A DNA stretch of 64,000 nucleotides from Pseudomonas promysalinigenes (GTDB lineage Bacteria; Pseudomonadota; Gammaproteobacteria; Pseudomonadales; Pseudomonadaceae). Position numbers and translations under genes: made by a program. This document shows positions 15,965 to 25,822 of the stretch, in pieces. The notes below the pieces were generated by a model, which made no database searches, was not told the origin of the DNA, and saw only the letters and a program-made list of their open reading frames with translations. Position 1 is the stretch's first letter. Every line of letters begins with the position of its first letter. The stretch is taken from NCBI RefSeq assembly GCF_014269025.2, contig NZ_CP077094.1:4092001-4156000 (forward strand). The letters run 5' to 3'.

Positions 15965-18253
15965 ATGCCAAACGTACCATCTGCAGTAAGCTCACCACGC
16001 TCGATCGTAACCGCCATCGGCTTAGCCCTCGGCGCGTCCGGCGCCTATGCTGCCGACCCGGTCGCCAGCACTGCCTTGACCCTCGACGCCACCAGCGTCA
16101 AGGGTAAAGCTGAGCAAGCCAGCACCGATTACCAAGTAGAGCGTGCCTCCTCGCAGAAGTACACCGCACCGCTGGTGGACACCCCGCGCTCGGTCACCGT
16201 CATCCCGCAACAAGTCATCAAGGACACCAATGCCCTGACCCTGCAGGACGCGCTGCGTACCGTACCGGGAATAACGTTTGGTGCTGGCGAAGGCGGCAAC
16301 CCGCAAGGCGACCGCCCGTTCATCCGCGGTTTCGACGCCCAAGGCGACACCTACCTGGATGGCGTGCGTGATACCGGCGCCCAGAGCCGGGAAATCTTCG
16401 CCATCGAATCGGTCGAAGTGGCCAAGGGTCCGAACTCGGCGATTGGTGGTCGTGGTGCCGCAGGCGGTACCATCAACCTGGTCAGCAAACGTGCCCACCT
16501 GGGCAATTCGCTCGACGGCGCCTGGACCTGGGGCAGTGACCAGACCCAGCGTTACACCCTCGATGGCAACTACCAGTTCAGTGACACCGCCGCCGGGCGC
16601 CTGAACCTGATGACCCACGACAGCAACGTCGCCGGCCGCGACAAGGTCAACTACGACCGCTGGGGTATCGCACCCTCGCTGGCCTTTGGGTTGGGCACGC
16701 CCACCCGCGTCAACCTTGACTACTACCACCTGGAAAGCGACGACCTGCCTGACTCGGGCATTCCCTACAGCATCCCGGCAGGTGGCAGCAACGCACGCAC
16801 CTCTGCTCACCCGAGCAAGCCCTACGACGGTGGCGACAGCGACAACTTCTACGGCCTGACCGACCGCGATTTTCGCAAGACCCGCGTCGATATCGCCACC
16901 TTCGCCATCGAGCACGACCTTAGCGACACCCTGACGGTGAAAAACACCCTGCGCCATGGCAACAGCATGCAGGACTACATCCTCACCCAGCCCGATGACA
17001 GCAAGGGCAACGTCAACAACGGCAGCGTCTGGCGCCGCGCCAACACACGGGTTGGCAATACCGCCACCACAACCAACCAGACCGACCTGTTCGGCGAGTT
17101 CTACCTGGCCGGGCTGAAGAACAGCTTCTCCACCGGAGTGGAACTGAGCCGCGAAGAAAGCCAGCGCTCGTCCTACACCGTCAACACCGATACCGTGCCA
17201 GGCGGCGCCGCCAACACCAACTGCACCCCAGGCATGATCGGCGCCAGCAGTGGCTATAACTGCACCTCGCTGAGCAATCCGAACCCGGACGACCCGTGGA
17301 GCGGCAGCATCGCCCGCAACTACGCTGGCACCACCACCAACAGCAAGACCCGTGCACTTTACGTATTCGACACGCTGGAACTGACGCCGCAGTGGCTGCT
17401 GAACATGGGCCTGCGCTACGACCACTTCGATACCGACTACAAAACCTACAACGCAGCAGGCACTACGACCGCCAAGGGCCAGGACACCAGTGAGTTCGTC
17501 ACCGGCCAGTTAGGGCTGGTGTGGAAGCCTGCCGAAAACGGCAGCATCTATGTGTCCTATGCCACCTCTGCAACGCCACCTGGCGCGATGCTCGGCGAAG
17601 GCACCGAAGGCAACCCACTGCCAGGCACTCCTGATCGCAGCGGTAACTTGCTCAGCAGCGACCTGGAGCCCGAAGAAACCACAAACTACGAGATCGGCAC
17701 CAAGTGGGACCTGCTCAACGAGCGCCTGTCCCTGGCCGCCGCGCTATTCCGTACCGAGAAGGAAAACGCCCGCGTACAGGTAGGCACTACCAGCTACGAA
17801 AACGTTGGTGAAACCCGCGTGCAGGGCATCGAGTTGTCGGCCAGCGGCAAAATAACCGACAAGTGGCAGGTATTTGCTGGCTACACCTACATGCAAGCGC
17901 GCCAGATCGATGGTGGGCCCATTGGCGGGGTCAACGATGGCAACCAACTGCCAAACACCCCCAACAACAGCGCCAGCCTGTGGACCACTTACTCGATCAC
18001 GCCAAAGCTGACCGTTGGCGGCGGCGCATTCTATATGGATGAGGTCTACGGCAACGTGGCCAATACCACGGTAGTAGACAGTTACGTGCGCTACGACGCC
18101 ATGGCCGCCTACAAGCTGACCAAGAACGTCGACCTGCAACTGAACGTGCAGAACCTGACCAACGAGGTGTATTACGACAAGGCCTTCTCTACTCACTTCG
18201 CCAATCAGGCAGCGGGCAGGACCGCATTGCTGACCACCAGCGTCCACTTCTGA
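15965..18253 (+). CDS. piuA: TonB-dependent siderophore receptor
   Basis: A 762-residue outer-membrane receptor. A signal peptide ends at ~residue 31 (GASGAYA|ADP). The plug domain shows TPRSVTVIPQQVIKD, LQDALRTVPGITFGAGEGG, RPFIRGFDAQGDTYLDGVRD and VEVAKGPNSAIGGRGAAGGTINLV; the barrel ends with an aromatic C-terminus (LLTTSVHF). It fits the PiuA/Fiu family that imports catecholate-iron complexes and siderophore-antibiotic conjugates. I chose the ATG at 15965 because GGGGAAGG lies upstream and it gives a clean signal peptide. It is divergent from piuC and followed by the reductase gene piuB after a terminator. Confidence 0.92.
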   Translation: MPNVPSAVSSPRSIVTAIGLALGASGAYAADPVASTALTLDATSVKGKAEQASTDYQVERASSQKYTAPLVDTPRSVTVIPQQVIKDTNALTLQDALRTVPGITFGAGEGGNPQGDRPFIRGFDAQGDTYLDGVRDTGAQSREIFAIESVEVAKGPNSAIGGRGAAGGTINLVSKRAHLGNSLDGAWTWGSDQTQRYTLDGNYQFSDTAAGRLNLMTHDSNVAGRDKVNYDRWGIAPSLAFGLGTPTRVNLDYYHLESDDLPDSGIPYSIPAGGSNARTSAHPSKPYDGGDSDNFYGLTDRDFRKTRVDIATFAIEHDLSDTLTVKNTLRHGNSMQDYILTQPDDSKGNVNNGSVWRRANTRVGNTATTTNQTDLFGEFYLAGLKNSFSTGVELSREESQRSSYTVNTDTVPGGAANTNCTPGMIGASSGYNCTSLSNPNPDDPWSGSIARNYAGTTTNSKTRALYVFDTLELTPQWLLNMGLRYDHFDTDYKTYNAAGTTTAKGQDTSEFVTGQLGLVWKPAENGSIYVSYATSATPPGAMLGEGTEGNPLPGTPDRSGNLLSSDLEPEETTNYEIGTKWDLLNERLSLAAALFRTEKENARVQVGTTSYENVGETRVQGIELSASGKITDKWQVFAGYTYMQARQIDGGPIGGVNDGNQLPNTPNNSASLWTTYSITPKLTVGGGAFYMDEVYGNVANTTVVDSYVRYDAMAAYKLTKNVDLQLNVQNLTNEVYYDKAFSTHFANQAAGRTALLTTSVHF

Positions 18254-18268
18254 AGATCCGAAGCCCAG

Positions 18269-18297
18269 CCCCGTTCACTCCAGTGAGCGGGGTTTTT
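18269..18297 (+). terminator. Rho-independent terminator after piuA
   Basis: CCCCGTTCACT and AGTGAGCGGGG pair (one wobble) and are followed by TTTTT. It separates piuA from piuB, which may need readthrough or its own promoter. Confidence 0.85.
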
Positions 18298-18354
18298 GCG
18301 TATCAAGGCATAATCCCCGCCGCATAGAGGGCGGTAGCGACACAAGGTGAAGAC

Positions 18355-20907
18355 GTGGTGAAGAAGACGCTGTTTCAACTGCACTGGTTTTTTGGCATCA
18401 CCGCAGGCCTGGTGCTGGCAGTGATGGGTATCACCGGTGCGCTGTACTCGTTCCAGGAAGAGCTGCTGCGCGCCTTCAACGCCGATGTCCTCAAGGTTGA
18501 AGTACGGGCTGAGGGCGTACTGCCGCCAGCCGAGCTGGTTAGCCGCGTGGAAACCGCCCAGGGCGAGAAAGTTTCGATGCTGTGGGTGGATGTACGCGAA
18601 GGCAACGCTGCGCGGGTGTTCTTCACCCCGCCACCCGGCGAGCGCCGGGGCACACTGCGCTATGCCGACCCCTACACTGGCGAGCTCAAGGGCGATGCCG
18701 CCGGCCAGGGTTTCTTCAACCTGATGCTGAGCCTGCACCGCTTCCTCGCCATGGGCGACACTGGCCGGCAGATCACCGGCGCCTGCACCCTGATGCTGGT
18801 GTTTTTCTGCCTGTCCGGCCTCTATCTGCGCTGGCCGCGCAAGGCGCTCAACTGGCGGACCTGGCTGACCCTCGACTGGGCCAAAAAGGGCCGTGCCTTC
18901 AACTGGGATCTGCACGCGGTGGCCGGTACTTGGTGCCTGCTGTTCTACCTACTGTTCGCGCTTACCGGGTTGTTCTGGTCTTATGAATGGTATCGCTCGG
19001 GGCTGAACAAGCTGCTGGCGGAGCCAGCGGCCGGTCAGCAGCACAAACGCGGTGAGGGCCGTGGCCGTCATGGGCCGCCCAATATCGACAAGCATGCGCC
19101 GCCGCTGGTGGTCGACTACGACGCTATCTGGGCCACCCTCAAAGGTGCAGCCGGCCCGAGCCTTGCCACCTATAACCTGCGCCTGCCGCCAGCGGGCAAC
19201 CAGCCGGCGAATCTGTTCTATTTACTAGAGGGTGCAGCCCACCCACGGGCATTCAACACATTGGTAATCGACCCGGCAACTGGCCAGATCAAGCGCCACG
19301 AGCGCTACATCGAAAAGCCCTTCAAGGCTCAGTTGCTGCAAAGCGTCTACGCACTGCATGTCGGCGAATACTTCGGCCTACCCGGGCGCATCATCGTCAC
19401 CATCGCCAGCCTGAGCATGCCGCTGTTCTTCGTCACCGGCTGGCTGCTATACCTCGACCGACGGCGCAAGAAGCGCCAAGTGCTTGCCGCCCGCAGCCAT
19501 GTGGATGCTCGGCAGGGCGACGGTGACAGCTGGCTTGTTGGTTTCGCCAGCCAAAGCGGCCTGGCCGAACAACTGGCTTGGCAAAGCGCAAGCCAGCTGC
19601 AGGCAGCGGGCTTGCCGGTACGCGTCCGCGCCCTGGCCGAGCTGAATGAGGCCGACTTGAAGCAGGCCCGTCGCGCCCTGTTCGTGGTCAGTACCTTCGG
19701 CGACGGCGAAGCCCCCGACAGTGCCCGTGGCTTCGAACGCAAGGTGCTCGGCCAGCCCTTGACGTTGAACCACCTCAACTACGCCCTACTCGCCTTGGGG
19801 GATCGGCAGTATCCACATTTCTGTGGTTTCGCCCGACGCCTGCAGGCTTGGTTGAGTGATCGGGGCGCCAGCAGCGCTTTCGGCCCAGTGGAAGTGGACA
19901 ATGCCGACAAGGCCGCTGTGCAGCTCTGGCAGCAGCAGCTGGCGCAACTGACAGGTGTTCAACCTGTCAGCGCCTGGCAGCCGCCGAGTTTCGGCAACTG
20001 GACCCTGGTCAGGCGCGAGCAGCTCAACCCCGGCAGCCAAGGCCAACCGGTCTACCTGCTAGGCCTGCGGCCAGAGCAACCGGCCAGTTGGGAAGCCGGT
20101 GACCTGGTGGAAATCCTGCCGCTCAATGGGCGCGCCCGGATCGATGCGTTTGTGCATGGCATGGCGCAGGACGCCAATGTCAGCGTGCAGGTCGAAGGCT
20201 TGCACACAACCCTGAGCCAGGCCCTGGCTGGCCGCCAGCTGCCGAGCCGTCGCGACCATCTGCTTGGCCTGCACCCGCAGGCCCTGGTTGATGCCCTGGT
20301 ACCGATCGGCACCCGCGAATACTCCATCGCCTCCATCGCCAGTGATGGGGTGCTGGAGCTGATCGTGCGCCAGGAGCGTAATGCGCACGGCCATCTCGGC
20401 CTGGGCTCGGGCTGGCTGACCGAATACCTGCCGCTTGATGGCACCCTAAGCCTGCGCTTGCGCCGCAATAGCAGCTTCCACCTGCCCCAGCCTCCTGCAC
20501 CGATGATCCTGATCGGCAACGGCACGGGGCTGGCAGGCCTGCGCAGCTTGATGCGAGCGCGGGTCAATGCTGGCGAGCAGCGCAACTGGTTACTGTTCGG
20601 TGAGCGCAACCGCGCCCATGACCTGCTGTGTGGCGCAGAACTGCAGGGCTGGCTCGCCAGCGGCGACCTGGCACGGCTGGACCTTGCCTTTTCACGTGAT
20701 CAGGCCGAAAAGGTGTATGTGCAGGATGTGTTGCTGCAGCAGGCCGAGGCCTTGAAGCAATGGGTGCTAGACGGGGCTTGTGTGTATGTCTGCGGCAGCC
20801 TGCAAGGCATGGCGGCAGGGGTGGACGCAGCGCTCAAGGGCATCCTTGGAGAAGCGACTGTGCAGCAGCTGATAGAAGATGGGCGTTATCGGCGGGACGT
20901 GTACTAA
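18355..20907 (+). CDS. piuB: PepSY-membrane / sulfite-reductase-type flavoprotein (siderophore-iron reductase)
   Basis: An 850-residue fusion. Residues 1-~380 are a PepSY-associated membrane domain with several helices ([20 protein letters not shown] at the N-terminus; the last helix near 345-365). Then come a flavodoxin-like FMN domain (~390-530, [31 protein letters not shown]), an FAD domain (~550-700, REYSIAS) and an NADPH domain ([16 protein letters not shown] ~716; [14 protein letters not shown] ~808). This layout moves electrons from NADPH across the inner membrane, and such proteins reduce siderophore-bound iron. The start is GTG (two in tandem) after AAGGTGA. It is probably functionally linked to piuA. 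Confidence 0.88.
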   Translation: MVKKTLFQLHWFFGITAGLVLAVMGITGALYSFQEELLRAFNADVLKVEVRAEGVLPPAELVSRVETAQGEKVSMLWVDVREGNAARVFFTPPPGERRGTLRYADPYTGELKGDAAGQGFFNLMLSLHRFLAMGDTGRQITGACTLMLVFFCLSGLYLRWPRKALNWRTWLTLDWAKKGRAFNWDLHAVAGTWCLLFYLLFALTGLFWSYEWYRSGLNKLLAEPAAGQQHKRGEGRGRHGPPNIDKHAPPLVVDYDAIWATLKGAAGPSLATYNLRLPPAGNQPANLFYLLEGAAHPRAFNTLVIDPATGQIKRHERYIEKPFKAQLLQSVYALHVGEYFGLPGRIIVTIASLSMPLFFVTGWLLYLDRRRKKRQVLAARSHVDARQGDGDSWLVGFASQSGLAEQLAWQSASQLQAAGLPVRVRALAELNEADLKQARRALFVVSTFGDGEAPDSARGFERKVLGQPLTLNHLNYALLALGDRQYPHFCGFARRLQAWLSDRGASSAFGPVEVDNADKAAVQLWQQQLAQLTGVQPVSAWQPPSFGNWTLVRREQLNPGSQGQPVYLLGLRPEQPASWEAGDLVEILPLNGRARIDAFVHGMAQDANVSVQVEGLHTTLSQALAGRQLPSRRDHLLGLHPQALVDALVPIGTREYSIASIASDGVLELIVRQERNAHGHLGLGSGWLTEYLPLDGTLSLRLRRNSSFHLPQPPAPMILIGNGTGLAGLRSLMRARVNAGEQRNWLLFGERNRAHDLLCGAELQGWLASGDLARLDLAFSRDQAEKVYVQDVLLQQAEALKQWVLDGACVYVCGSLQGMAAGVDAALKGILGEATVQQLIEDGRYRRDVY

Positions 20908-20929
20908 CCGAAAAATGATGTAACCAAGG

Positions 20930-20965
20930 CCGGCCTCTTCACTATTAAACCCGCGAAGAGGCCGG
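20930..20965. terminator. bidirectional hairpin between convergent genes
   Basis: A perfect 11-bp stem, CCGGCCTCTTC and GAAGAGGCCGG, with a 14-base loop lies between piuB and the minus-strand amidase. T content after the stem is weak on both strands, so termination is likely but not certain. Confidence 0.6.
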
Positions 20966-20972
20966 TTCTGCT

Positions 20973-21764
20973 TCAGTGGATTTCGTAGGTATCGGCATCC
21001 AGGTTGGCCGGAAATTTGGTGCGGTAGGCCGCCAGCTCCGCCGCGCTCAACACCGCCGTGAACACCCCGTCCGCTTCCCCCGCACTGAGCAGGCTCTCGC
21101 CCTGAAAGTCCAGCACCTGGCTGTCGCCGGAATAGGCAAAGCCTTTGCCATCGGTGCCCACGCGGTTCACCGCTGCTACATAGCACAGGTTCTCGATGCC
21201 CCGCGCCGGCAGCAGCCGGTTCCAGTGCAGGCGCCGTGCCGCAGGCCAATTGGCGGTGTACAGCAGCAGGTCGGTGTCCTGAGCATCACGGCTCCATACC
21301 GGGAAACGCAGGTCATAGCAGATCAGCGGACGCACCCGCCACCCCTTGAGCTCGAACTGCACCTGACGCTCACCTGGGGTGTAGTGCTTGTGCTCGCCGG
21401 CCATGCGGAACAGGTGACGTTTATCGTAATGCAGCACCTCGCCATCCGGGCGCGCCCACAACAAACGGTTACGGTGGCTACCGTCGGCAGCCTGGATGAT
21501 CACGCTGCCGGTGACCACCGCATCGATGCGCTTGGCCTGGGCCTTCAGCCACTTGTAGGTTGGGCCGTTTTCAGGCTCACACAAGGTGTGCGACTGCATG
21601 GAAAACCCTGTGGTGAACATTTCCGGCAGTACCACCAGGTCGGCGCCGCGCGCCTGATCCAGCAGCACCTCGAAATGCGCATAGTTGGCTTCACGGTCGT
21701 GCCAGGCCAGGGCGGTCTGCACCAGGGCGATTTTCAGGTTAGGCAGTGCACTCAGATCGCGCAT
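20973..21764 (-). CDS. nitrilase-superfamily amidohydrolase (omega-amidase type)
   Basis: A 263-residue carbon-nitrogen hydrolase. The catalytic triad is E48 (VVLPEMFTTGF), K115 (HYDKRHLF) and C149 (PLICYDLRFP). It resembles YafV/Nit2 omega-amidases, which hydrolyse the amide of 2-oxoglutaramate or 2-oxosuccinamate formed by glutamine or asparagine transaminases. Its start overlaps the end of the upstream aminotransferase gene by 13 bases. A methionine-type transaminase plus omega-amidase is the known pairing that drives methionine salvage, which supports the assignment. Substrate not proven. Confidence 0.9.
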   Translation of the reverse strand: MRDLSALPNLKIALVQTALAWHDREANYAHFEVLLDQARGADLVVLPEMFTTGFSMQSHTLCEPENGPTYKWLKAQAKRIDAVVTGSVIIQAADGSHRNRLLWARPDGEVLHYDKRHLFRMAGEHKHYTPGERQVQFELKGWRVRPLICYDLRFPVWSRDAQDTDLLLYTANWPAARRLHWNRLLPARGIENLCYVAAVNRVGTDGKGFAYSGDSQVLDFQGESLLSAGEADGVFTAVLSAAELAAYRTKFPANLDADTYEIH

Positions 21765-22900
21765 AGTTTTTCCGCTGCCTGGCGCAGCGTCTCCTCACGT
21801 TTGGCAAAGCACAGGCGCACCAGGCGTTGCTCGGGGACAGGTTGCTGGTAGAACACCGAGACCGGAATGGTCGCCACACCGTGCTCGCGGGTGAGCCACA
21901 TGGCCATGTCGACATCGTTCAGGTCCGGGCGAATTTGCGAATAGTCCACCAACTGGAAGTAAGTACCCGCGGTAGGGGTAAACCGCAAACGCGATCCTTC
22001 GAGCAGGCCGCAGAACAAATCGCGCTTGGCTTGGTAAAACCCCGGCAGCTCATCGATGTGCTCCGGGTGCTCGGCCATAAAGTCGGCCAAGGCACACTGC
22101 AGTGGTGTAACACCGCAGAAATTGACGTACTGGTGCACCTTGCGCAATTCGGCGGTCAAGGCCGGTGGCGCGATCACATAGCCGGTTTTCCAGCCGGTGA
22201 CGTGGTAGGTCTTGCCGAACGAGCTGATGACGAAGGCGCGTTGGTACAACTGTTCATGGGCCAGCACACTGGCATGGCGCACGCCATCGTAGACCAGGTG
22301 TTCGTAAACTTCGTCGCTGACCAGGTAGATATCGCGGCCTGCGATCAGTTGCGCCAGTTGCTCGAGGTCCTCACGGCTGATCAATGCACCACTGGGGTTG
22401 TGCGGCGAATTAAGGACGACCATGCGCGTACGGGGGCTTAAAGCATCGCTGAACGCCTGCCAATCGATGCGGAAGTCGCCGTCACTGAGCTGCACATGCA
22501 CACAGCGCCCGCCTGCCAGTTCAACCGACGGCTCGTAACTGTCGTAACAGGGGTCGAAGACGATCACCTCGTCACCTGGGTGAACCACTGCCTGGATGGC
22601 GCAGAAGATCGCTTGCGTGGCGCCAGGGGTGATGGTCACTTCATGGTCAGCATCCACCATGGCGCCATATAACCTGGCGACTTTGGCGGCCACCTGCTGA
22701 CGCAGGGCCGGCAGGCCAGTCATCGGGCAATACTGATTGTGACCGGCGGACACATGCCGACCGACCGCATCGAGCAGCGCTTGCGGGCCGTTGAAGTCGG
22801 GAAAGCCCTGGGACAGGTTGAGCGCGCCGGTTTGCGCGGCCAGCTGAGACATGGTGGTGAAGATGGTCGTGCCGACATTCGGCAGTTTGCTGCGGATCAT
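21752..22900 (-). CDS. methionine-type aminotransferase (YbdL-like, PLP fold I)
   Basis: A 382-residue class I/II aminotransferase. The PLP lysine is K230 (SSFGKTYHVTGWK), D196 pairs with the pyridine nitrogen (SDEVYEHL), and N168 lies in SPHNPSG. Features such as NLSQGFPDF and NQYCPMTGLP match the YbdL/glutamine-transaminase-K group acting on methionine, phenylalanine or 2-oxo-4-methylthiobutyrate. The start MIRSKLPNVG has GAGGG 7 bases upstream. It is coupled to the omega-amidase gene downstream. An ANR-like half-matched site (22992) lies about 90 bases upstream. Confidence 0.9.
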   Translation of the reverse strand: MIRSKLPNVGTTIFTTMSQLAAQTGALNLSQGFPDFNGPQALLDAVGRHVSAGHNQYCPMTGLPALRQQVAAKVARLYGAMVDADHEVTITPGATQAIFCAIQAVVHPGDEVIVFDPCYDSYEPSVELAGGRCVHVQLSDGDFRIDWQAFSDALSPRTRMVVLNSPHNPSGALISREDLEQLAQLIAGRDIYLVSDEVYEHLVYDGVRHASVLAHEQLYQRAFVISSFGKTYHVTGWKTGYVIAPPALTAELRKVHQYVNFCGVTPLQCALADFMAEHPEHIDELPGFYQAKRDLFCGLLEGSRLRFTPTAGTYFQLVDYSQIRPDLNDVDMAMWLTREHGVATIPVSVFYQQPVPEQRLVRLCFAKREETLRQAAEKLCAI

Positions 22901-23014
22901 GGAGCCCTCTTTCCTGGGGTGTATCCGGCACGGGTGGAGTCCGAGCATAGCGGATCGCGTGGTCAGGAAAAAGGTTGAAACAATAACAGGATTGCTCTGG
23001 ATCAAAGGGCAATT

Positions 23015-23093
23015 TCGCGGGTAAACCCGCTCCTACAGTTGATGCGTAAATCTGCATCGGCACCCTGTCGTAGGAGCGGCTTTAGCCGCGAAG
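23015..23093. repeat. paired inverted REP elements (REPIN-like)
   Basis: One REP reads TCGCGGGTAAACCCGC then TCCTACA (23015-23037); a second lies in opposite orientation, GTAGGAGCGGC then TTTAGCCGCGAAG (23069-23093). Two inverted REPs about 30 bases apart form a REPIN-type unit just after the der stop codon. It can fold into a long hairpin and may shape the 3' end of the der transcript. Confidence 0.8.
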
Positions 23094-23098
23094 CAGAA

Positions 23099-24562
23099 TC
23101 AGCGCTTGTCGCGGCGCTTTTTCTCGGCCTTCTTGTGGTGGGACATCAAGCGGCGCTTCTTGTTGACCTGGCGATCGGTGAGGGTATTTTTCTTGCCCTC
23201 ATAGGGGTTTTCACCACCTTTGTACTCGATGCGGATCGGGGTACCGACCAACTTGAGCACACGGCGGTAGGTATTTTCCAAGTAGCGCGAGTAAGACTTG
23301 GGAATCTTCTCGGTCTGGTTGCCGTGGATCACGATCAGCGGTGGGTTGGCGCCGCCGAGGTGGGCATAACGCAGCTTGATACGGCGACCGTTGACCAACG
23401 GCGGTTGGTGCTCGCTTACCGCGTCTTCGAGGATCTGTGTCAGGCGGCTGGTCGGCCAGCGGGTGACCGCAGACTTGAACGCGGCCTGTACCGACTTGTA
23501 CAGGTTGCCCACGCCGGTGCCATGCAGGGCTGAGATGAAGTGGATGTCGGCGAAGTCGACGAAGAACAGCCGACGCTCCAATTCGGTCTTGACGTAGTCG
23601 CGCTCGCCCGGCTCCATGCCGTCCCACTTGTTCAGCGCGATGACGATGGCGCGGCCGGCTTCGAGGGCGAAGCCCAGCAGGTTCAGGTCATGGTCGACCA
23701 CACCTTCGCGGGCGTCCATGACGAAGATCACGACGTTGGCGTCCTTGATCGCCTGCAGGGTTTTGACCACCGAGAACTTTTCGACTTCCTCGTGGATCTT
23801 GCCGCGCTTACGCACACCCGCGGTGTCGATGAAGGTGTACTTTTCGCCATCACGCTCGAACGGGATATAGATACTGTCACGGGTGGTACCTGGCTGGTCG
23901 TAGACCACCACCCGCTCTTCCCCAAGCATGCGGTTGACGAGGGTCGACTTGCCCACGTTCGGGCGGCCGATGATGGCGATCTTGATGCCATCTTTCTCGC
24001 TCGGGCCAGGGATGCGGACAGCTTCCTCGCCCTCGGCGACCTCAGCGTCCAGGGCTTCCTCGACCTGGTCACGCGGGATGTGGCCGAGCACAGCTTCCAT
24101 CAACGCGTTGATACCCCGGCCCTGGGAGCCAGCCACCGGGATGGCGTTGCCCATGCCCAGCGGCGAGAACTCTGCGCGCGCCACATCGGCATCGATGTTG
24201 TCGATTTTGTTGGCGACCAGAATTGCCTCTTTGTTGCGCTTGCGCAGGTGCTCGGCAATCATCTGATCCGCGGCGGTCATGCCGGCGCGGGCGTCAACCA
24301 GAAACAATACATAGTCAGCTTCTTCGATGGCCATCAGCGACTGCTCGGCCATCTTCTCGTCCATGCCCACTTCGTCACCGGTAATACCGCCGGTGTCGAT
24401 CAGGATGAAGGAACGACCCTGCCAGGAGGCATCACCGTACTGGCGGTCACGGGTCAGGCCCGACAAGTCACCGACGATGGCATCGCGGGTCTTGGTCAGG
24501 CGGTTGAACATGGTGGATTTGCCGACGTTCGGGCGGCCCACCAGGGCGATTACGGGAACCAT
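23099..24562 (-). CDS. der: ribosome-assembly GTPase Der (EngA)
   Basis: A 487-residue double GTPase needed for 50S ribosomal subunit maturation. Two tandem G domains each start with GRPNVGKS (residues 9-16 and ~195), with DTGG and NKID in the first and DTAG and NKWD in the second, followed by a KH-like C-terminal domain and a Lys/Arg-rich tail ([20 protein letters not shown]). The start MVPVIALVG has GGAGAG just upstream; an ATG four codons earlier is possible. It lies downstream of bamB on the same strand. Confidence 0.96.
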   Translation of the reverse strand: MVPVIALVGRPNVGKSTMFNRLTKTRDAIVGDLSGLTRDRQYGDASWQGRSFILIDTGGITGDEVGMDEKMAEQSLMAIEEADYVLFLVDARAGMTAADQMIAEHLRKRNKEAILVANKIDNIDADVARAEFSPLGMGNAIPVAGSQGRGINALMEAVLGHIPRDQVEEALDAEVAEGEEAVRIPGPSEKDGIKIAIIGRPNVGKSTLVNRMLGEERVVVYDQPGTTRDSIYIPFERDGEKYTFIDTAGVRKRGKIHEEVEKFSVVKTLQAIKDANVVIFVMDAREGVVDHDLNLLGFALEAGRAIVIALNKWDGMEPGERDYVKTELERRLFFVDFADIHFISALHGTGVGNLYKSVQAAFKSAVTRWPTSRLTQILEDAVSEHQPPLVNGRRIKLRYAHLGGANPPLIVIHGNQTEKIPKSYSRYLENTYRRVLKLVGTPIRIEYKGGENPYEGKKNTLTDRQVNKKRRLMSHHKKAEKKRRDKR

Positions 24563-24597
24563 GCGGCTCTCCACTCTTGAATTCTTGAAAATGCAAA

Positions 24598-24646
24598 GGC
24601 CGCTGCAAGGCAGCGGCCGGAGTTCGGGCGGCGTATCCTACGCCGC
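24598..24646. promoter_or_regulatory. two tandem perfect hairpins between bamB and der
   Basis: GGCCGCTG/CAGCGGCC (24598-24618) and GCGGCGTA/TACGCCGC (24628-24646) are both perfect 8-bp stems with 3-5 base loops. They occupy most of the 117-base bamB-der gap. No T run follows on the minus strand, so RNA processing, partial termination or stabilisation is more likely than full termination. Confidence 0.5.
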
Positions 24647-24679
24647 GGCCTGAAGCCCACCAGGGCTCCAAGCATAGCT

Positions 24680-25822
24680 TCAGCGAACGGTCAGTGCCTC
24701 GAGCTTACCGCTATTGCCAAAGACGTAGATGGTGTCGCCGACCACAAGTGGACGAGCGCGCACACCATCGCTGTCGATCCGCTCACGGCCGACGAAACGG
24801 CCATCGACCTGGCTCAGCAGGTGCAGGTAACCTTCGAAGTCACCCACCGCCACGTAGCTTGAGAACACCTCTGGCGCGCTCAGCTGGCGACGGGCCATCG
24901 AATCGTTGCTCCACAGCGCGCTGGAAGAACGTTCGTCAACACTCTCGACAGTACCGCTGGCTTCACTGACATAGACGTTACCGTAACCCTGGGCAACGCC
25001 CACGTAGCTGGAAGCATCGCGCTGCCACAGCACACGGCCGCTTTCCAGGTCCAGGCCCGCGACGCGGCCCTGGTAGGTGCTGACGTACAGGGTACCACCG
25101 GACAGCAGCAGGCCGCCGTCGATATCCACCACACGGTCCAGTTCGGAACGGCCCTGCGGCACGGCCACGCGGCTTTCCCACACCGGCACGCCGTTGTTGA
25201 TGTCAACCGCAACCACTTTACCGGTGGACAGGCCAGCCACAGCCAGGCGGTTGGTAGCGATCGGTGCACCGGTGCCACGCAGGGTCAACACGGCCGGGGT
25301 GCTCTCGTAGATCCAGCGGCGGTCGCCAGTGGCGGCATCCAGGCCAATCAAGCGATCGTCCTGGGTTTGCACCACTACCACGTCACCGTTGTTGGCCGGC
25401 GGCGCGAGCACTTCACTGGTGACGCGCGCCTTCCAGCGCTCCTCACCCGTGCTGGAATCCAGCGCGATCACCTCACCCTTGAGAGTGCCGAGCATGACCA
25501 GGCCATAACCGACACCAACAGCGCCGGAAACTGGCTTTTCCAGGTCCTTTTTCCACACCACGTCGCCAGTGAGGCGGTCGAGGGCGAACACTTCGCCGTT
25601 GACATCGGAGGCATAGATGCGGTCGTTCTCGATCGCGGGAACCAGCGTGTTGTAAGTTTCACCCTGACCGTCACCGATCGAACGGCTCCACAGTTTTTTC
25701 AACGCCACTTCTTCGGTGAACTTGGTCAGTTCGGCCGGAGGCAGTTCCTTTTTGCTGTTGCTGCTGCAACCTGCGGCCAGCACGGCCAGGGTCAGCACTG
25801 CTGCTTGTTTCCAACCGATCAC
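24680..25822 (-). CDS. bamB: outer-membrane assembly lipoprotein BamB
   Basis: A 380-residue lipoprotein of the BAM complex that folds beta-barrel proteins into the outer membrane. The lipobox is LAAGC with C19 as lipid attachment. The rest is an eight-bladed PQQ-type propeller with repeats such as GEVFALDRLTGDVVWKKDLE, GEVIALDSSTGEERWKARV and VAGLDLESGRVLWQRD. Its start directly abuts the yfgM stop, so the two are surely cotranscribed. The second residue after Cys is Ser, consistent with outer-membrane sorting. Confidence 0.95.
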   Translation of the reverse strand: MIGWKQAAVLTLAVLAAGCSSNSKKELPPAELTKFTEEVALKKLWSRSIGDGQGETYNTLVPAIENDRIYASDVNGEVFALDRLTGDVVWKKDLEKPVSGAVGVGYGLVMLGTLKGEVIALDSSTGEERWKARVTSEVLAPPANNGDVVVVQTQDDRLIGLDAATGDRRWIYESTPAVLTLRGTGAPIATNRLAVAGLSTGKVVAVDINNGVPVWESRVAVPQGRSELDRVVDIDGGLLLSGGTLYVSTYQGRVAGLDLESGRVLWQRDASSYVGVAQGYGNVYVSEASGTVESVDERSSSALWSNDSMARRQLSAPEVFSSYVAVGDFEGYLHLLSQVDGRFVGRERIDSDGVRARPLVVGDTIYVFGNSGKLEALTVR

